Part shown: positions 8,900 through 16,424 of the stretch, piece by piece
How the letters are laid out: every line of letters begins with the position of its first letter
Position numbering within the stretch: position 1 is the first letter of the stretch
From: Parvibaculum sp963975745
GTDB taxonomy: Bacteria > Pseudomonadota > Alphaproteobacteria > Parvibaculales > Parvibaculaceae
Assembly: GCF_963975745.1 (NCBI RefSeq)
Contig: NZ_CAXBIB010000005.1
Location: 132,271 to 196,270, forward strand
Direction: 5' to 3'
DNA length: 64,000 nt
Position numbers and translations under genes: made by a program
Notes under the pieces: generated by a model
What the model was told of the DNA's origin: nothing
Databases searched by the model: none
The model's input: the letters and a program-made list of their open reading frames with translations, nothing else

Positions 8900-11695
8900 A
8901 TGGGCCGCACGATGCCGAGCCTGCTGGAAATCGCCGATCCGGAGCGTATCCGCGGCGATCTCGACGCGGTCGCCGCCCGCATCGGCATCGACGGCGTGGC
9001 GCAGCAGCGCGCCGTTGTCGAGTTGCTGAAGACGGTACTGGCATCCGGCCGCGCCAAGGCGCGCGAACGGCTGGAGCAGGGCGCCCATCGCGGCCGCGCC
9101 TGCGCCGAAAGCCTCTCCTATCTGCAGGACCGGATCATCGAGGAGCTCTATCGCTTCGCGACCACCCATGTCTTCACGGCCTCGAACCCGAGCGAAGCCG
9201 AGCGCATCGCCATTGCCGCGGTCGGCGGTTATGGCCGCGGCACGCTGGCGCCGGGCTCCGATGTCGACCTGCTGTTCCTGCTGCCCTACAAGCAGACCCC
9301 CTGGGGCGAGAGCGTGGTCGAATACATGCTCTATGTGCTCTGGGATCTGGGCCTCAAGGTCGGCCACGCGACGCGCTCGGTCGACGATTGCCTGCGTCTG
9401 GCCCGCGCCGATTTCACCATCCGCACCGCGCTGCTGGAGGCCCGCTACATCTATGGCGACCGCGCCCTTTACGACGACCTCGAAAAGCGTTTCGATGCCG
9501 AAGTGGTCAAGGGCACGGCCAATGAATTCGTCGAGGCGAAACTGGCCGAGCGCGACCAGCGCCACACGCGTGCCGGCGAAAGCCGCTATCTGGTCGAACC
9601 CAATGTCAAGGAAGGCAAGGGGGGCTTGCGCGATCTCAACACGCTGTTCTGGATCGCCAAATATGTCTACCGCGTCAAGCAGCCTTCCGATCTGGTCAAG
9701 GAAGGCGTCTTCACCAGGGAGGAATACCAGACCTTCCGCAAGGCCGAGAATTTTCTCTGGGCGGTGCGCTGCGAGCTGCACTTCCTGACCGGCCGCGCCG
9801 AGGAGCGCATCACCTTCGACCTGCAATCCGAGATGGCCCGCCGCCTCGGCTACCACACCCATCGCGGCCTGAAGGCGGTCGAACGCTTCATGAAGCACTA
9901 TTTCCTGATCGCCAAGGATGTCGGCGATCTGACGCGCATCTTCTGTGCCGTGCTCGAGGAAGAGGAAAAGAAGAAGCGGCCCTCGATCGGCCGCTTCATG
10001 CAGGCCCTGCGCCGCAAGAAGGTCATTCGCGGCTTCACGGTCGAGGCCGGCCGCCTCGCGGTCACGCGGGAAAACTTCTTCGAGAAGGACCCGGTCAACA
10101 TCATCCGCCTCTTCCACGTCGCCGACCAGCACGGACTCGACATTCACCCCGATGCGCTGAAGCTGCTGACGCGCTCGCTGAAGCTGGTCGATGCGGGCCT
10201 GCGCAAGAGCGAGGAGGCCAACCGCCTCTTCCTCGAGATCCTGACCTCGCGCAAGGACCCGGAAGGCACGCTGCGCCTGATGAACGAGGCCGGCGTGCTC
10301 GGCCGCTTCGTGCCCGATTTCGGCCGCATCGTCGCGCTGATGCAGTTCAACATGTATCACCACTACACCGCCGACGAGCATCTGCTGCGCGCCATCGGCA
10401 TCCTGTCGGAAGTCGAACGCGGCGTGAATGCCGAGGAATATCCCAAGGCCCATGAGCTGATGGGCAAGATCAAGGGCCGCCACGTCGTCTACATGGCGGT
10501 CTTCCTGCACGACATCGCCAAGGGCCGCGACGAGGACCATTCCGATGCCGGCGCCGCCATCGCCCGCCGTCTCTGCCCGCGTCTCGGCATGGGCCCCGGC
10601 GACACGGAATCGGTCGCCTGGCTGGTGAAGAACCATCTCGTGATGTCCGATGTCGCCCAGCGCCGCGACATCGCCGATCCGCGCACCGTGCGCGATTTCG
10701 CCGATCTGGTGCAGAGCCCCGAACGTCTGAAGATGCTCTTTGTGCTGACGGTTGTCGACATCAAGGCGGTTGGCCCGGGCGTCTGGAACGGCTGGAAGGC
10801 GCAGCTCCTGCGCCAGCTCTATTTCGAGACCGAGGCCGTGCTGCAGGGCGGCAACAGCGCGCTGAACCGCCAGCAGCGCATCGCCGAAGCCAAGGCAGCG
10901 CTCGGCCATCGCCTCGCCGACTGGTCGAAGGCCGCGCGCGAACGCTATTTCACCCGCCATGCGGGCGGCTACTGGCTTTCGCTCGATGTCGAGACGCTGG
11001 AACGCCATGCCCGCCTGATCGAGGGCGCGAAGGACGCGCCGCTGACCATCGCCGCCGATCCCGAGCCCGACCGCGACGTGACGCAACTGACGCTCTACAC
11101 CCAGGACCATCCGGGTCTCTTCGCGCGCTTCGCCGGCGCCTGTGCGGTGCTGGGCATGAACATCGTCGATGCCAAGATCTTCACCACCCGCGACGGCATG
11201 GCCCTCGACATGCTCTGGGTCCAGGACGCGGCTGGCGGCGCCATCGCCGAACCGCGCCGCCTGCAACGCCTGGAGGAAACCATCCGCAAGGTGCTGGCCG
11301 GCGAGATCCTGCCGCCCGACGCGATCGAGAGCCGCAGCCGCCGCGAACGCCGCGCCGAGGCCTTCTCGGTCGCGCCCCAGGTCTTCATCGACAATGACGC
11401 CTCCGACCACTACACGGTGATCGAGGTCAACGGTCTCGACCGGCCGGGCCTGGTCCATGCGCTGACCCGCGCGCTCTTTCATCTCGGCCTCACCATCGGC
11501 TCGGCCCATATCGCGACCTATGGCGAACGCGCGGTCGACGTCTTCTATGTCAAGGACGTGATCGGCCACAAGGTGACCAACGCCAACAAGAAGAAGGCGG
11601 TCGAGCGCCACCTGCTCGAAGCGCTGACCGACCCGATGAAAAAGGCAAGACCCGCCAAACGCGCCAAACGCGACGAAATGGCGGCGGCGGAATAA
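8900..11695 (+). CDS. glnD: Bifunctional PII uridylyltransferase / uridylyl-removing enzyme
   Basis: 931 aa from ATG 8900, preceded by GAGGAG. GlnD senses glutamine and adds or removes UMP on PII proteins, setting nitrogen assimilation. The nucleotidyltransferase motif GGYGRGTLAPGSDVDLLF is at about residues 108-125. The HD domain for deuridylylation shows HDIAKGRDEDHS near residue 536. Two C-terminal ACT domains that bind glutamine follow (YTQDHPGLFARFAGA near 730; VNGLDRPGLVHALTRALF near 840). All active-site residues I can check are present. glnD followed by murJ and trpS is a known order in Rhizobiales. Confidence 0.96.
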   Translation: MGRTMPSLLEIADPERIRGDLDAVAARIGIDGVAQQRAVVELLKTVLASGRAKARERLEQGAHRGRACAESLSYLQDRIIEELYRFATTHVFTASNPSEAERIAIAAVGGYGRGTLAPGSDVDLLFLLPYKQTPWGESVVEYMLYVLWDLGLKVGHATRSVDDCLRLARADFTIRTALLEARYIYGDRALYDDLEKRFDAEVVKGTANEFVEAKLAERDQRHTRAGESRYLVEPNVKEGKGGLRDLNTLFWIAKYVYRVKQPSDLVKEGVFTREEYQTFRKAENFLWAVRCELHFLTGRAEERITFDLQSEMARRLGYHTHRGLKAVERFMKHYFLIAKDVGDLTRIFCAVLEEEEKKKRPSIGRFMQALRRKKVIRGFTVEAGRLAVTRENFFEKDPVNIIRLFHVADQHGLDIHPDALKLLTRSLKLVDAGLRKSEEANRLFLEILTSRKDPEGTLRLMNEAGVLGRFVPDFGRIVALMQFNMYHHYTADEHLLRAIGILSEVERGVNAEEYPKAHELMGKIKGRHVVYMAVFLHDIAKGRDEDHSDAGAAIARRLCPRLGMGPGDTESVAWLVKNHLVMSDVAQRRDIADPRTVRDFADLVQSPERLKMLFVLTVVDIKAVGPGVWNGWKAQLLRQLYFETEAVLQGGNSALNRQQRIAEAKAALGHRLADWSKAARERYFTRHAGGYWLSLDVETLERHARLIEGAKDAPLTIAADPEPDRDVTQLTLYTQDHPGLFARFAGACAVLGMNIVDAKIFTTRDGMALDMLWVQDAAGGAIAEPRRLQRLEETIRKVLAGEILPPDAIESRSRRERRAEAFSVAPQVFIDNDASDHYTVIEVNGLDRPGLVHALTRALFHLGLTIGSAHIATYGERAVDVFYVKDVIGHKVTNANKKKAVERHLLEALTDPMKKARPAKRAKRDEMAAAE

Positions 11696-11721
11696 GGGAT
11701 GGTCCTGTCCCAAACGCGTCT

Positions 11722-11742
11722 TTGCCGGGCTTGACCCGGCAA
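11722..11742. repeat. Short palindrome downstream of glnD
   Basis: TTGCCGGG pairs with CCCGGCAA around CTTGA. The core is like that of the 7063 and 58694 repeats. It lies 26 bp after the glnD stop, where it faces the antitoxin gene on the other strand, and could act as a terminator although no T-run follows. Confidence 0.6.
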
Positions 11743-11826
11743 TCCGGAAGCCGCGGCACGCGGCGTCTTCCTTCGCAAAGACTCTTCGCTCTGTCCTTTT
11801 CCGGCGCGCCCGTCTCACACGGACAA

Positions 11827-12066
11827 TCAAGCACGTCTTTCCGCCGCCTCGCCATCGGCGAGCCGTGCCCGCGCAATCTCGGCGAGCTCGAAATCCTCAA
11901 GCCGCTTCATCATCACTTCGTAGTCTTCGGCAGGGACGCAATAGAACGCCGGTCTGTTGTGGTTGAGAATCACGACCGGGCCGCCTGCTTCCCTGATGGG
12001 ACGGGCCGGATTGGCTCTGAGTTCGCCGATGGTGGCGGCGCAGTCGGTATAGATCCGGTGGCTCAT
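11827..12066 (-). CDS. Phd/YefM-type antitoxin, apparently without a toxin
   Basis: 79 aa from ATG 12066 (GGAAG 8 nt upstream); ATG 12072 and a longer form to 12162 are alternatives. The N-terminal half, with ATIGELRANPARPIREA, VVILNHNRPAFYCVPAEDYE and a long C-terminal helix, follows the Phd/YefM/StbD pattern. There the N-terminus binds operator DNA and the helical tail wraps the toxin. No RelE, Doc or other toxin reading frame lies on either side: 11696-11826 holds only a palindrome and murJ follows upstream. It may be a remnant of a TA locus or an antitoxin acting in trans. Confidence 0.7.
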   Translation of the reverse strand: MSHRIYTDCAATIGELRANPARPIREAGGPVVILNHNRPAFYCVPAEDYEVMMKRLEDFELAEIARARLADGEAAERRA

Positions 12067-12220
12067 GGTCATGTCTTCCGGCGTTGCTGAACGAAGCAGG
12101 AATAGTAGCTTTTCACGATTTTCCGAGGCCATGATTGCGGAAGCCCTTTCCCCGGTCGCCATTTCCCGCGAACAAGGCTAGAGATTCTCATCAACCCCAA
12201 CCGGCGAGCTGCCGCCTCCC

Positions 12221-13786
12221 ATGACCCAGAACCCGGCCCCGAAACCCGCCAGCATCGCCCGTTCCGCCGCCACCATCGGCGGCACCACCATGGCAAGCCG
12301 TCTCCTGGGCTTCCTGCGCGACGTGATGATGGCGGCGGCGCTGGGCACCGGCCCGATCGCCGACGCCTTCTTCGTCGCCTTCCGCTTTCCCAACATGTTC
12401 CGTTCGATCTTTGCCGAGGGCGCCTTCAACGCGGCCTTCGTGCCGCTCTTTGCCAAGCGCCTCGAAGGCGAGGGCAGGGCGGCGGCGCGCCGCTTCGCCG
12501 AGGATGCGATGTCGGTGCTGCTTGTCGGGCTGCTGCTGCTGACCGTTGCGGCCGAACTCGCCATGCCCTGGATCATGCGCGCCTTCGCGCCGGGCTTCAC
12601 CGCGGACCCGCAGAAATTCGACTGGGCGGTGCAGTTCACCCGCATCGCCTTTCCCTATCTGCTGTTCATTTCGCTGACCGCCCTGCAATCGGCGATCCTG
12701 AATTCGCTCGGGCGCTTCTTTCCCGGCGCCGCCGCCCCGGTGATGCTCAACGTGACGCTGATCCTGGCGATCCTCTTTCTGATCCCGTTGACGGACAATC
12801 CGGGCGTCGCGCTGTCCTGGGGCGTCGCGGCGGCGGGCGTCGTGCAGTTCCTCTGGCTGGCCGTCTCGCTCTGGCGCGCCGGCTTCGTGCTGCGCCTGCG
12901 CCTGCCGAAACTGACGCCCGATGTGCGCCGCCTCTTCCGCCTCGGCGTGCCGGGTGTCGTCGCCGGCGGCATCACGCAAGTCAACCTGACCATCGGCACC
13001 ATCATCGCCTCGCTGCAGGCCGGCGCCGTCTCCTGGCTTTACTATGCCGACCGCATCTACCAGCTGCCGCTGGCCGTCATCGGCATCGCCATCGGCGTCG
13101 TGCTGCTGCCCGATCTCTCGCGCCGCTTGCGCGCCGGCGACGGGCCGGGCGTCATGGCCGCGCAGAACCGCGCCATCGAATTCGGCATGCTGCTGACCGT
13201 GCCGGCCGCCATCGGCATCGGCGTGCTGGCCTTCGAGATCATCCGCATCCTCTTCGAGCGCGGCGCCTTCACCGCCGCCGACACGCAGGCGACCGCGCTC
13301 GCCCTGATCGTCTATGCGGCGGGCCTGCCGGCCTTCGTGCTGATCAAGATATTCCAGCCCGCCTATTTCGCCCGCGAGGACACGAAGACGCCCTTGCGCT
13401 TCGCCGCCATCTCGATCGTCGTCAACATCGTGACGAGTATTATCCTCTTCCAGTTCATCGGCTATGTCGGCATCGCGGTCGGCACGGTGCTGGCCGCCTG
13501 GGTGAATGTCGGCCAGCTGGTGCTGCGGCTCTGGCAACGCGGCGACTTCGCCGCCGATGCGCAGCTTGCCCGCACCCTGCCCCTCGTCGTCCTCGCCGCC
13601 ATCGGCATGGGCGCGGCGCTCTGGTTCGGCCTGCAGGCACTGGCGTCCTTCCTCGCCCTGCCGCTGCCGGGCGCGCTCGCAACCCTCCTTGGACTGATTG
13701 TCGGCGGCATGCTGGTCTATTTCTTCCTCTGCCAGGTGACCGGCGCCGCACGCCTCTCCGACCTGCGCCGTGCGCTGCGCCGCTAG
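12221..13786 (+). CDS. murJ: Lipid II flippase MurJ (MviN)
   Basis: 521 aa from ATG 12221. MurJ is a MOP-superfamily inner-membrane protein of 14 helices that moves lipid II to the periplasmic face for peptidoglycan synthesis. The sequence is hydrophobic throughout. It shows the family's opening (GGTTMASRLLGFLRDVMMAA, ADAFFVAFRFPNMFRSIFAEG), the arginine-rich early loops and YADRIYQLPLAVIGIAIGVV in the second half. Length is normal. Its stop is followed by a TTGACA hexamer (13797-13802) that could belong to a promoter for the kinase gene downstream, but the -10 is weak. Confidence 0.96.
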   Translation: MTQNPAPKPASIARSAATIGGTTMASRLLGFLRDVMMAAALGTGPIADAFFVAFRFPNMFRSIFAEGAFNAAFVPLFAKRLEGEGRAAARRFAEDAMSVLLVGLLLLTVAAELAMPWIMRAFAPGFTADPQKFDWAVQFTRIAFPYLLFISLTALQSAILNSLGRFFPGAAAPVMLNVTLILAILFLIPLTDNPGVALSWGVAAAGVVQFLWLAVSLWRAGFVLRLRLPKLTPDVRRLFRLGVPGVVAGGITQVNLTIGTIIASLQAGAVSWLYYADRIYQLPLAVIGIAIGVVLLPDLSRRLRAGDGPGVMAAQNRAIEFGMLLTVPAAIGIGVLAFEIIRILFERGAFTAADTQATALALIVYAAGLPAFVLIKIFQPAYFAREDTKTPLRFAAISIVVNIVTSIILFQFIGYVGIAVGTVLAAWVNVGQLVLRLWQRGDFAADAQLARTLPLVVLAAIGMGAALWFGLQALASFLALPLPGALATLLGLIVGGMLVYFFLCQVTGAARLSDLRRALRR

Positions 13787-13863
13787 GCATCCGCTCTTGA
13801 CATCGCGCCGCTGCCACATCGTGATAGCCACCGGGTGTGCGGCCGGCAGCCGGGGAGGGGTGT

Positions 13864-15642
13864 GTGGGAGCACTTGAGCGGGTCCGGGTCTATTTTCGTG
13901 CCGAGCGCTGGCAGCTCGATCGTCTTTTCGACCTTGGCTTTCAGGCCTGGCTGGTCCATATCGGCGTCGTCGCAGCGACGGTGGTTGTGCTGATCCGGGT
14001 TCATCCCGATGCCGCCTGGCCGCTCATCTGGGGCGGTGCGATGGTCCTGCTGTCCCTCTCGCTTTCGCTGCTGGCGCGTTTCTATGTGCGCCGTCCGCCG
14101 GCGGACGACGATGCGGCGCGGCGTTTCGGCGTCGCGCACACAAGCCTCACTTTCCTTGTCGGCATGGCTTGGGGTCTCGGTGCCTTCGGCGCGGCGACGG
14201 GCGATTTCGAAAGCCTGCTGATCTATTCTCTGGCGCTTGGCGGTACGGCGCTGGGCGCGGTTTCCTCGCAGCATGTGCTGCCGCGCTCCTGCTTCGTCAG
14301 CCTCTGGACCTCGGTGCCCTTGCTGGGCGCCGCGCATCTCTTCCACGACCCGGCCTATTTCGGTGTCGTCGTCATGGCGATGGTGCTGCTCTACGCCGCC
14401 ATCCTCTCGATCCTCGCCGTTCGCATGTTGCGCTTCATGCGCATGAACGTCACCCTCACCCGTTCGCTTGATGCGCGCCTCGCCGAACTGACGCAGATGG
14501 CGAATGAACTTGAACAGGCCCGCGCCGAGGCCGTCGAGGCCAATCTCTCGAAGTCGCGTTTTCTCGCCCATGCGAGCCACGACCTGCGCCAGCCGATCCA
14601 CGCCATCGGACTCTTTGCCGCTTGCCTGCGCGATCTCGATCTCGGGCCCGAGGCGGCACAGCTTGTCGGCAGCGTCGACGGTGCGGCCCGTTCGGTCAGC
14701 GGTCTCCTGGGCTCGCTGCTCGACATATCGCGTCTCGATGTCGGCGGGATCGTGCCCCAGCCCGAGCCGGTTGCGCTCGGCGAGTTGCTCCGGGGCATCG
14801 TGCGGCAGAACGCCGAGCTTGCGGCGGAAAGCGGCTGCGAGGTGCGCGTCGTTTCCTCGTCGCACTGGGTCGAGGCCGATCCGGCGCTGCTTTCCTCCAT
14901 GGTGCAGAACCTTCTGTCGAACGCGCTCAAATATGCGCCGGGCGCGCGCGTCGTGCTCGGCATCCGCCGCGCCGGCGAAACCCTGGCGGTCGAAATTGCC
15001 GACACAGGCCCCGGCATTCCCGAAGCCGACCTCGCCCGCATCTTCGACGAGTTCTACCGTGCCGGCACCCCGGCCGTTCGCGCCTCGGAGGGTCTCGGTC
15101 TCGGCCTTGCGATCGTGCGCCGCCTCGGCGCCTTGATGAGCCTCGACGTGTCGATCGCCTCCGTGCCCGGCCGCGGCACGCGGTTGCGCATTTCGGGCCT
15201 GCGCCCGGTCGCGCCGGTCGCCGCCACCGTTTCGCGCGCGCGCCGCCAGCATCCGCTGACCGGCCTCACCGTCTGCCTGATCGACGACGACGCCGCCGTG
15301 CTCTCCGCCAGCACCATGCTGCTGCGCCGCTGGGGCTGCGAGGTCGCGGCCTTTTCGCACCCGCCCGCAAGCCCGCTCGGCTGCGACGCCATCGTTTCGG
15401 ATTTCGATCTCGGTCCGGCCGGCGACGGCCTCGATGCGATTGCATCCGTTCGCGCACTTGAAGGCTGGGAGGTGCCGGCGGTCATTCTGTCCGGCCGCTC
15501 CGAGCCGGAAACATTGACGCGCCTTGCGCAGGCCGGCGTGCCGCTGTTGCGCAAGCCCGTGCATCCGGCGGAGCTGCGCGCGATGCTGACCGGTCTTGCG
15601 CTCGGCGCCGGCGGCGTGGCCTTGGACGAAACCGCGTTCTAG
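13864..15642 (+). CDS. Membrane-bound hybrid sensor histidine kinase / response regulator
   Basis: 592 aa from GTG 13864 (GGGGAGG 5 nt upstream); GTG 13837 would add nine residues. Residues ~20-185 hold about six membrane helices with no large periplasmic loop, so the signal is probably in or near the membrane. A coiled linker leads to the H-box HASHDLRQPIHAIG with His ~239, then N-box MVQNLLSNALKYAPG, G1 ADTGPGIP and G2 GLGLGLAIV. A receiver domain starts near residue 473 (LIDDDAAVL), with phospho-acceptor Asp ~513 in SDFDLG and Lys in LLRKPV. It is convergent with the response regulator at 15652, nine bases away, suggesting a phosphorelay pair. Confidence 0.88.
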   Translation: MGALERVRVYFRAERWQLDRLFDLGFQAWLVHIGVVAATVVVLIRVHPDAAWPLIWGGAMVLLSLSLSLLARFYVRRPPADDDAARRFGVAHTSLTFLVGMAWGLGAFGAATGDFESLLIYSLALGGTALGAVSSQHVLPRSCFVSLWTSVPLLGAAHLFHDPAYFGVVVMAMVLLYAAILSILAVRMLRFMRMNVTLTRSLDARLAELTQMANELEQARAEAVEANLSKSRFLAHASHDLRQPIHAIGLFAACLRDLDLGPEAAQLVGSVDGAARSVSGLLGSLLDISRLDVGGIVPQPEPVALGELLRGIVRQNAELAAESGCEVRVVSSSHWVEADPALLSSMVQNLLSNALKYAPGARVVLGIRRAGETLAVEIADTGPGIPEADLARIFDEFYRAGTPAVRASEGLGLGLAIVRRLGALMSLDVSIASVPGRGTRLRISGLRPVAPVAATVSRARRQHPLTGLTVCLIDDDAAVLSASTMLLRRWGCEVAAFSHPPASPLGCDAIVSDFDLGPAGDGLDAIASVRALEGWEVPAVILSGRSEPETLTRLAQAGVPLLRKPVHPAELRAMLTGLALGAGGVALDETAF

Positions 15643-15651
15643 CTGCCGGCT

Positions 15652-16281
15652 TCAGAGCAGTCTGTCGGCCACCGCCGCCGCCGCCGCGCGGCTGCCGACG
15701 CCGAGTGTCCGGAGCAGCGCCGACACATGCATCCGTGCCGTCACCGGCGAGATGCCGAGCTGCCGCCCGATCTCCTTGTTGGTCATGCCGGTGGCGACGA
15801 GCTTCAGCACCTCGCGCTGGCGCGGCGAAAGCTGCACGTCGTCGCCGGGCGCCGAAGCCCGTTCCGGCGCCGAGGGCAGATCGGGCGCCGCCGTTCGCAC
15901 CACGATCTCGCCGTCGCGGATCGCCGACAGCGCCACGGCGATTTCGTCGGGCGGGATCGACTTGCCGACAAAGCCGTCGGCGCCGGCCGCCATCGCGAGA
16001 TCGACCGTCTCGGCATCGTCCGCCATCGAAACAACGGCGAGCGTCGCGCGGGGGAACCGCCGCCGCAGCGTCGCGATCGAACTCTCGGCGGCAAAGCCCG
16101 GAAAGACCAGGTCGAGCACGAACATCTCGGGCGCCGCGCCGCTCTCCGCCAGGGCCAGCACCTCCTCGAAAGTGCCGGCCTCCTCGATCGTCGCGCCGGG
16201 CGAAATGCGCGCCAGGATATGCCGCATCCCCATCCGGAACACCGGATGGTCGTCGGCCACGATGATGCGTTCTGCGGTCAA
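15652..16281 (-). CDS. NarL/FixJ-family response regulator
   Basis: 209 aa from ATG 16281. The receiver domain has the acidic pair in VADDHPVF, phospho-acceptor Asp57 (MFVLDLVFPG), a conserved Ser (VVSM) and Lys in GFVGKSIPP. A LuxR-type helix-turn-helix (residues ~145-205) carries LSPRQREVLKLVATGMTNKE and the recognition helix region SPVTARMHVSALLRTL. It should bind DNA as a phosphorylated dimer. It is convergent with the hybrid kinase and divergent from autotransporter 1, with tandem TGTACA repeats in the gap, so the autotransporter is a plausible target. The pairing and target are inferred from position. Confidence 0.88.
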   Translation of the reverse strand: MTAERIIVADDHPVFRMGMRHILARISPGATIEEAGTFEEVLALAESGAAPEMFVLDLVFPGFAAESSIATLRRRFPRATLAVVSMADDAETVDLAMAAGADGFVGKSIPPDEIAVALSAIRDGEIVVRTAAPDLPSAPERASAPGDDVQLSPRQREVLKLVATGMTNKEIGRQLGISPVTARMHVSALLRTLGVGSRAAAAAVADRLL

Positions 16282-16342
16282 GCGCGTCTGCCCCCTGATG
16301 CCACCTTCGGACGATCCTATCCATGGCCGTGGTTAATGGCAC

Positions 16343-16363
16343 CTGTACATCTGTACATCTGTC
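16343..16363. promoter_or_regulatory. Tandem CTGTACAT repeats between the response regulator and autotransporter 1
   Basis: CTGTACAT occurs twice back to back (16343-16350 and 16351-16358), followed by a partial third CTGT. Each unit contains the palindrome TGTACA, so two identical palindromes stand 8 bp apart. The site lies 62 bp upstream of the divergent regulator's start and ~67 bp before the autotransporter start. Candidate operator only. Confidence 0.4.
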
Positions 16364-16424
16364 GCGCGCCCCGCCGCCCCCCGAAAATCGGCTCGACTCC
16401 GTGTCCGCACGAAGAGGGGGACCC

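Noticed and set aside
8276..11830. 1184-codon open frame on the minus strand opposite glnD
   Set aside because: Low-complexity product with no motifs; its far end happens to run in another frame over the small secreted gene. glnD is intact on the other strand.
13797..13827. Promoter TTGACA with TGATAG for the hybrid kinase
   Set aside because: The -35 is perfect, but the best -10 is 19 bp away and poor, so it is mentioned under murJ only and not called.
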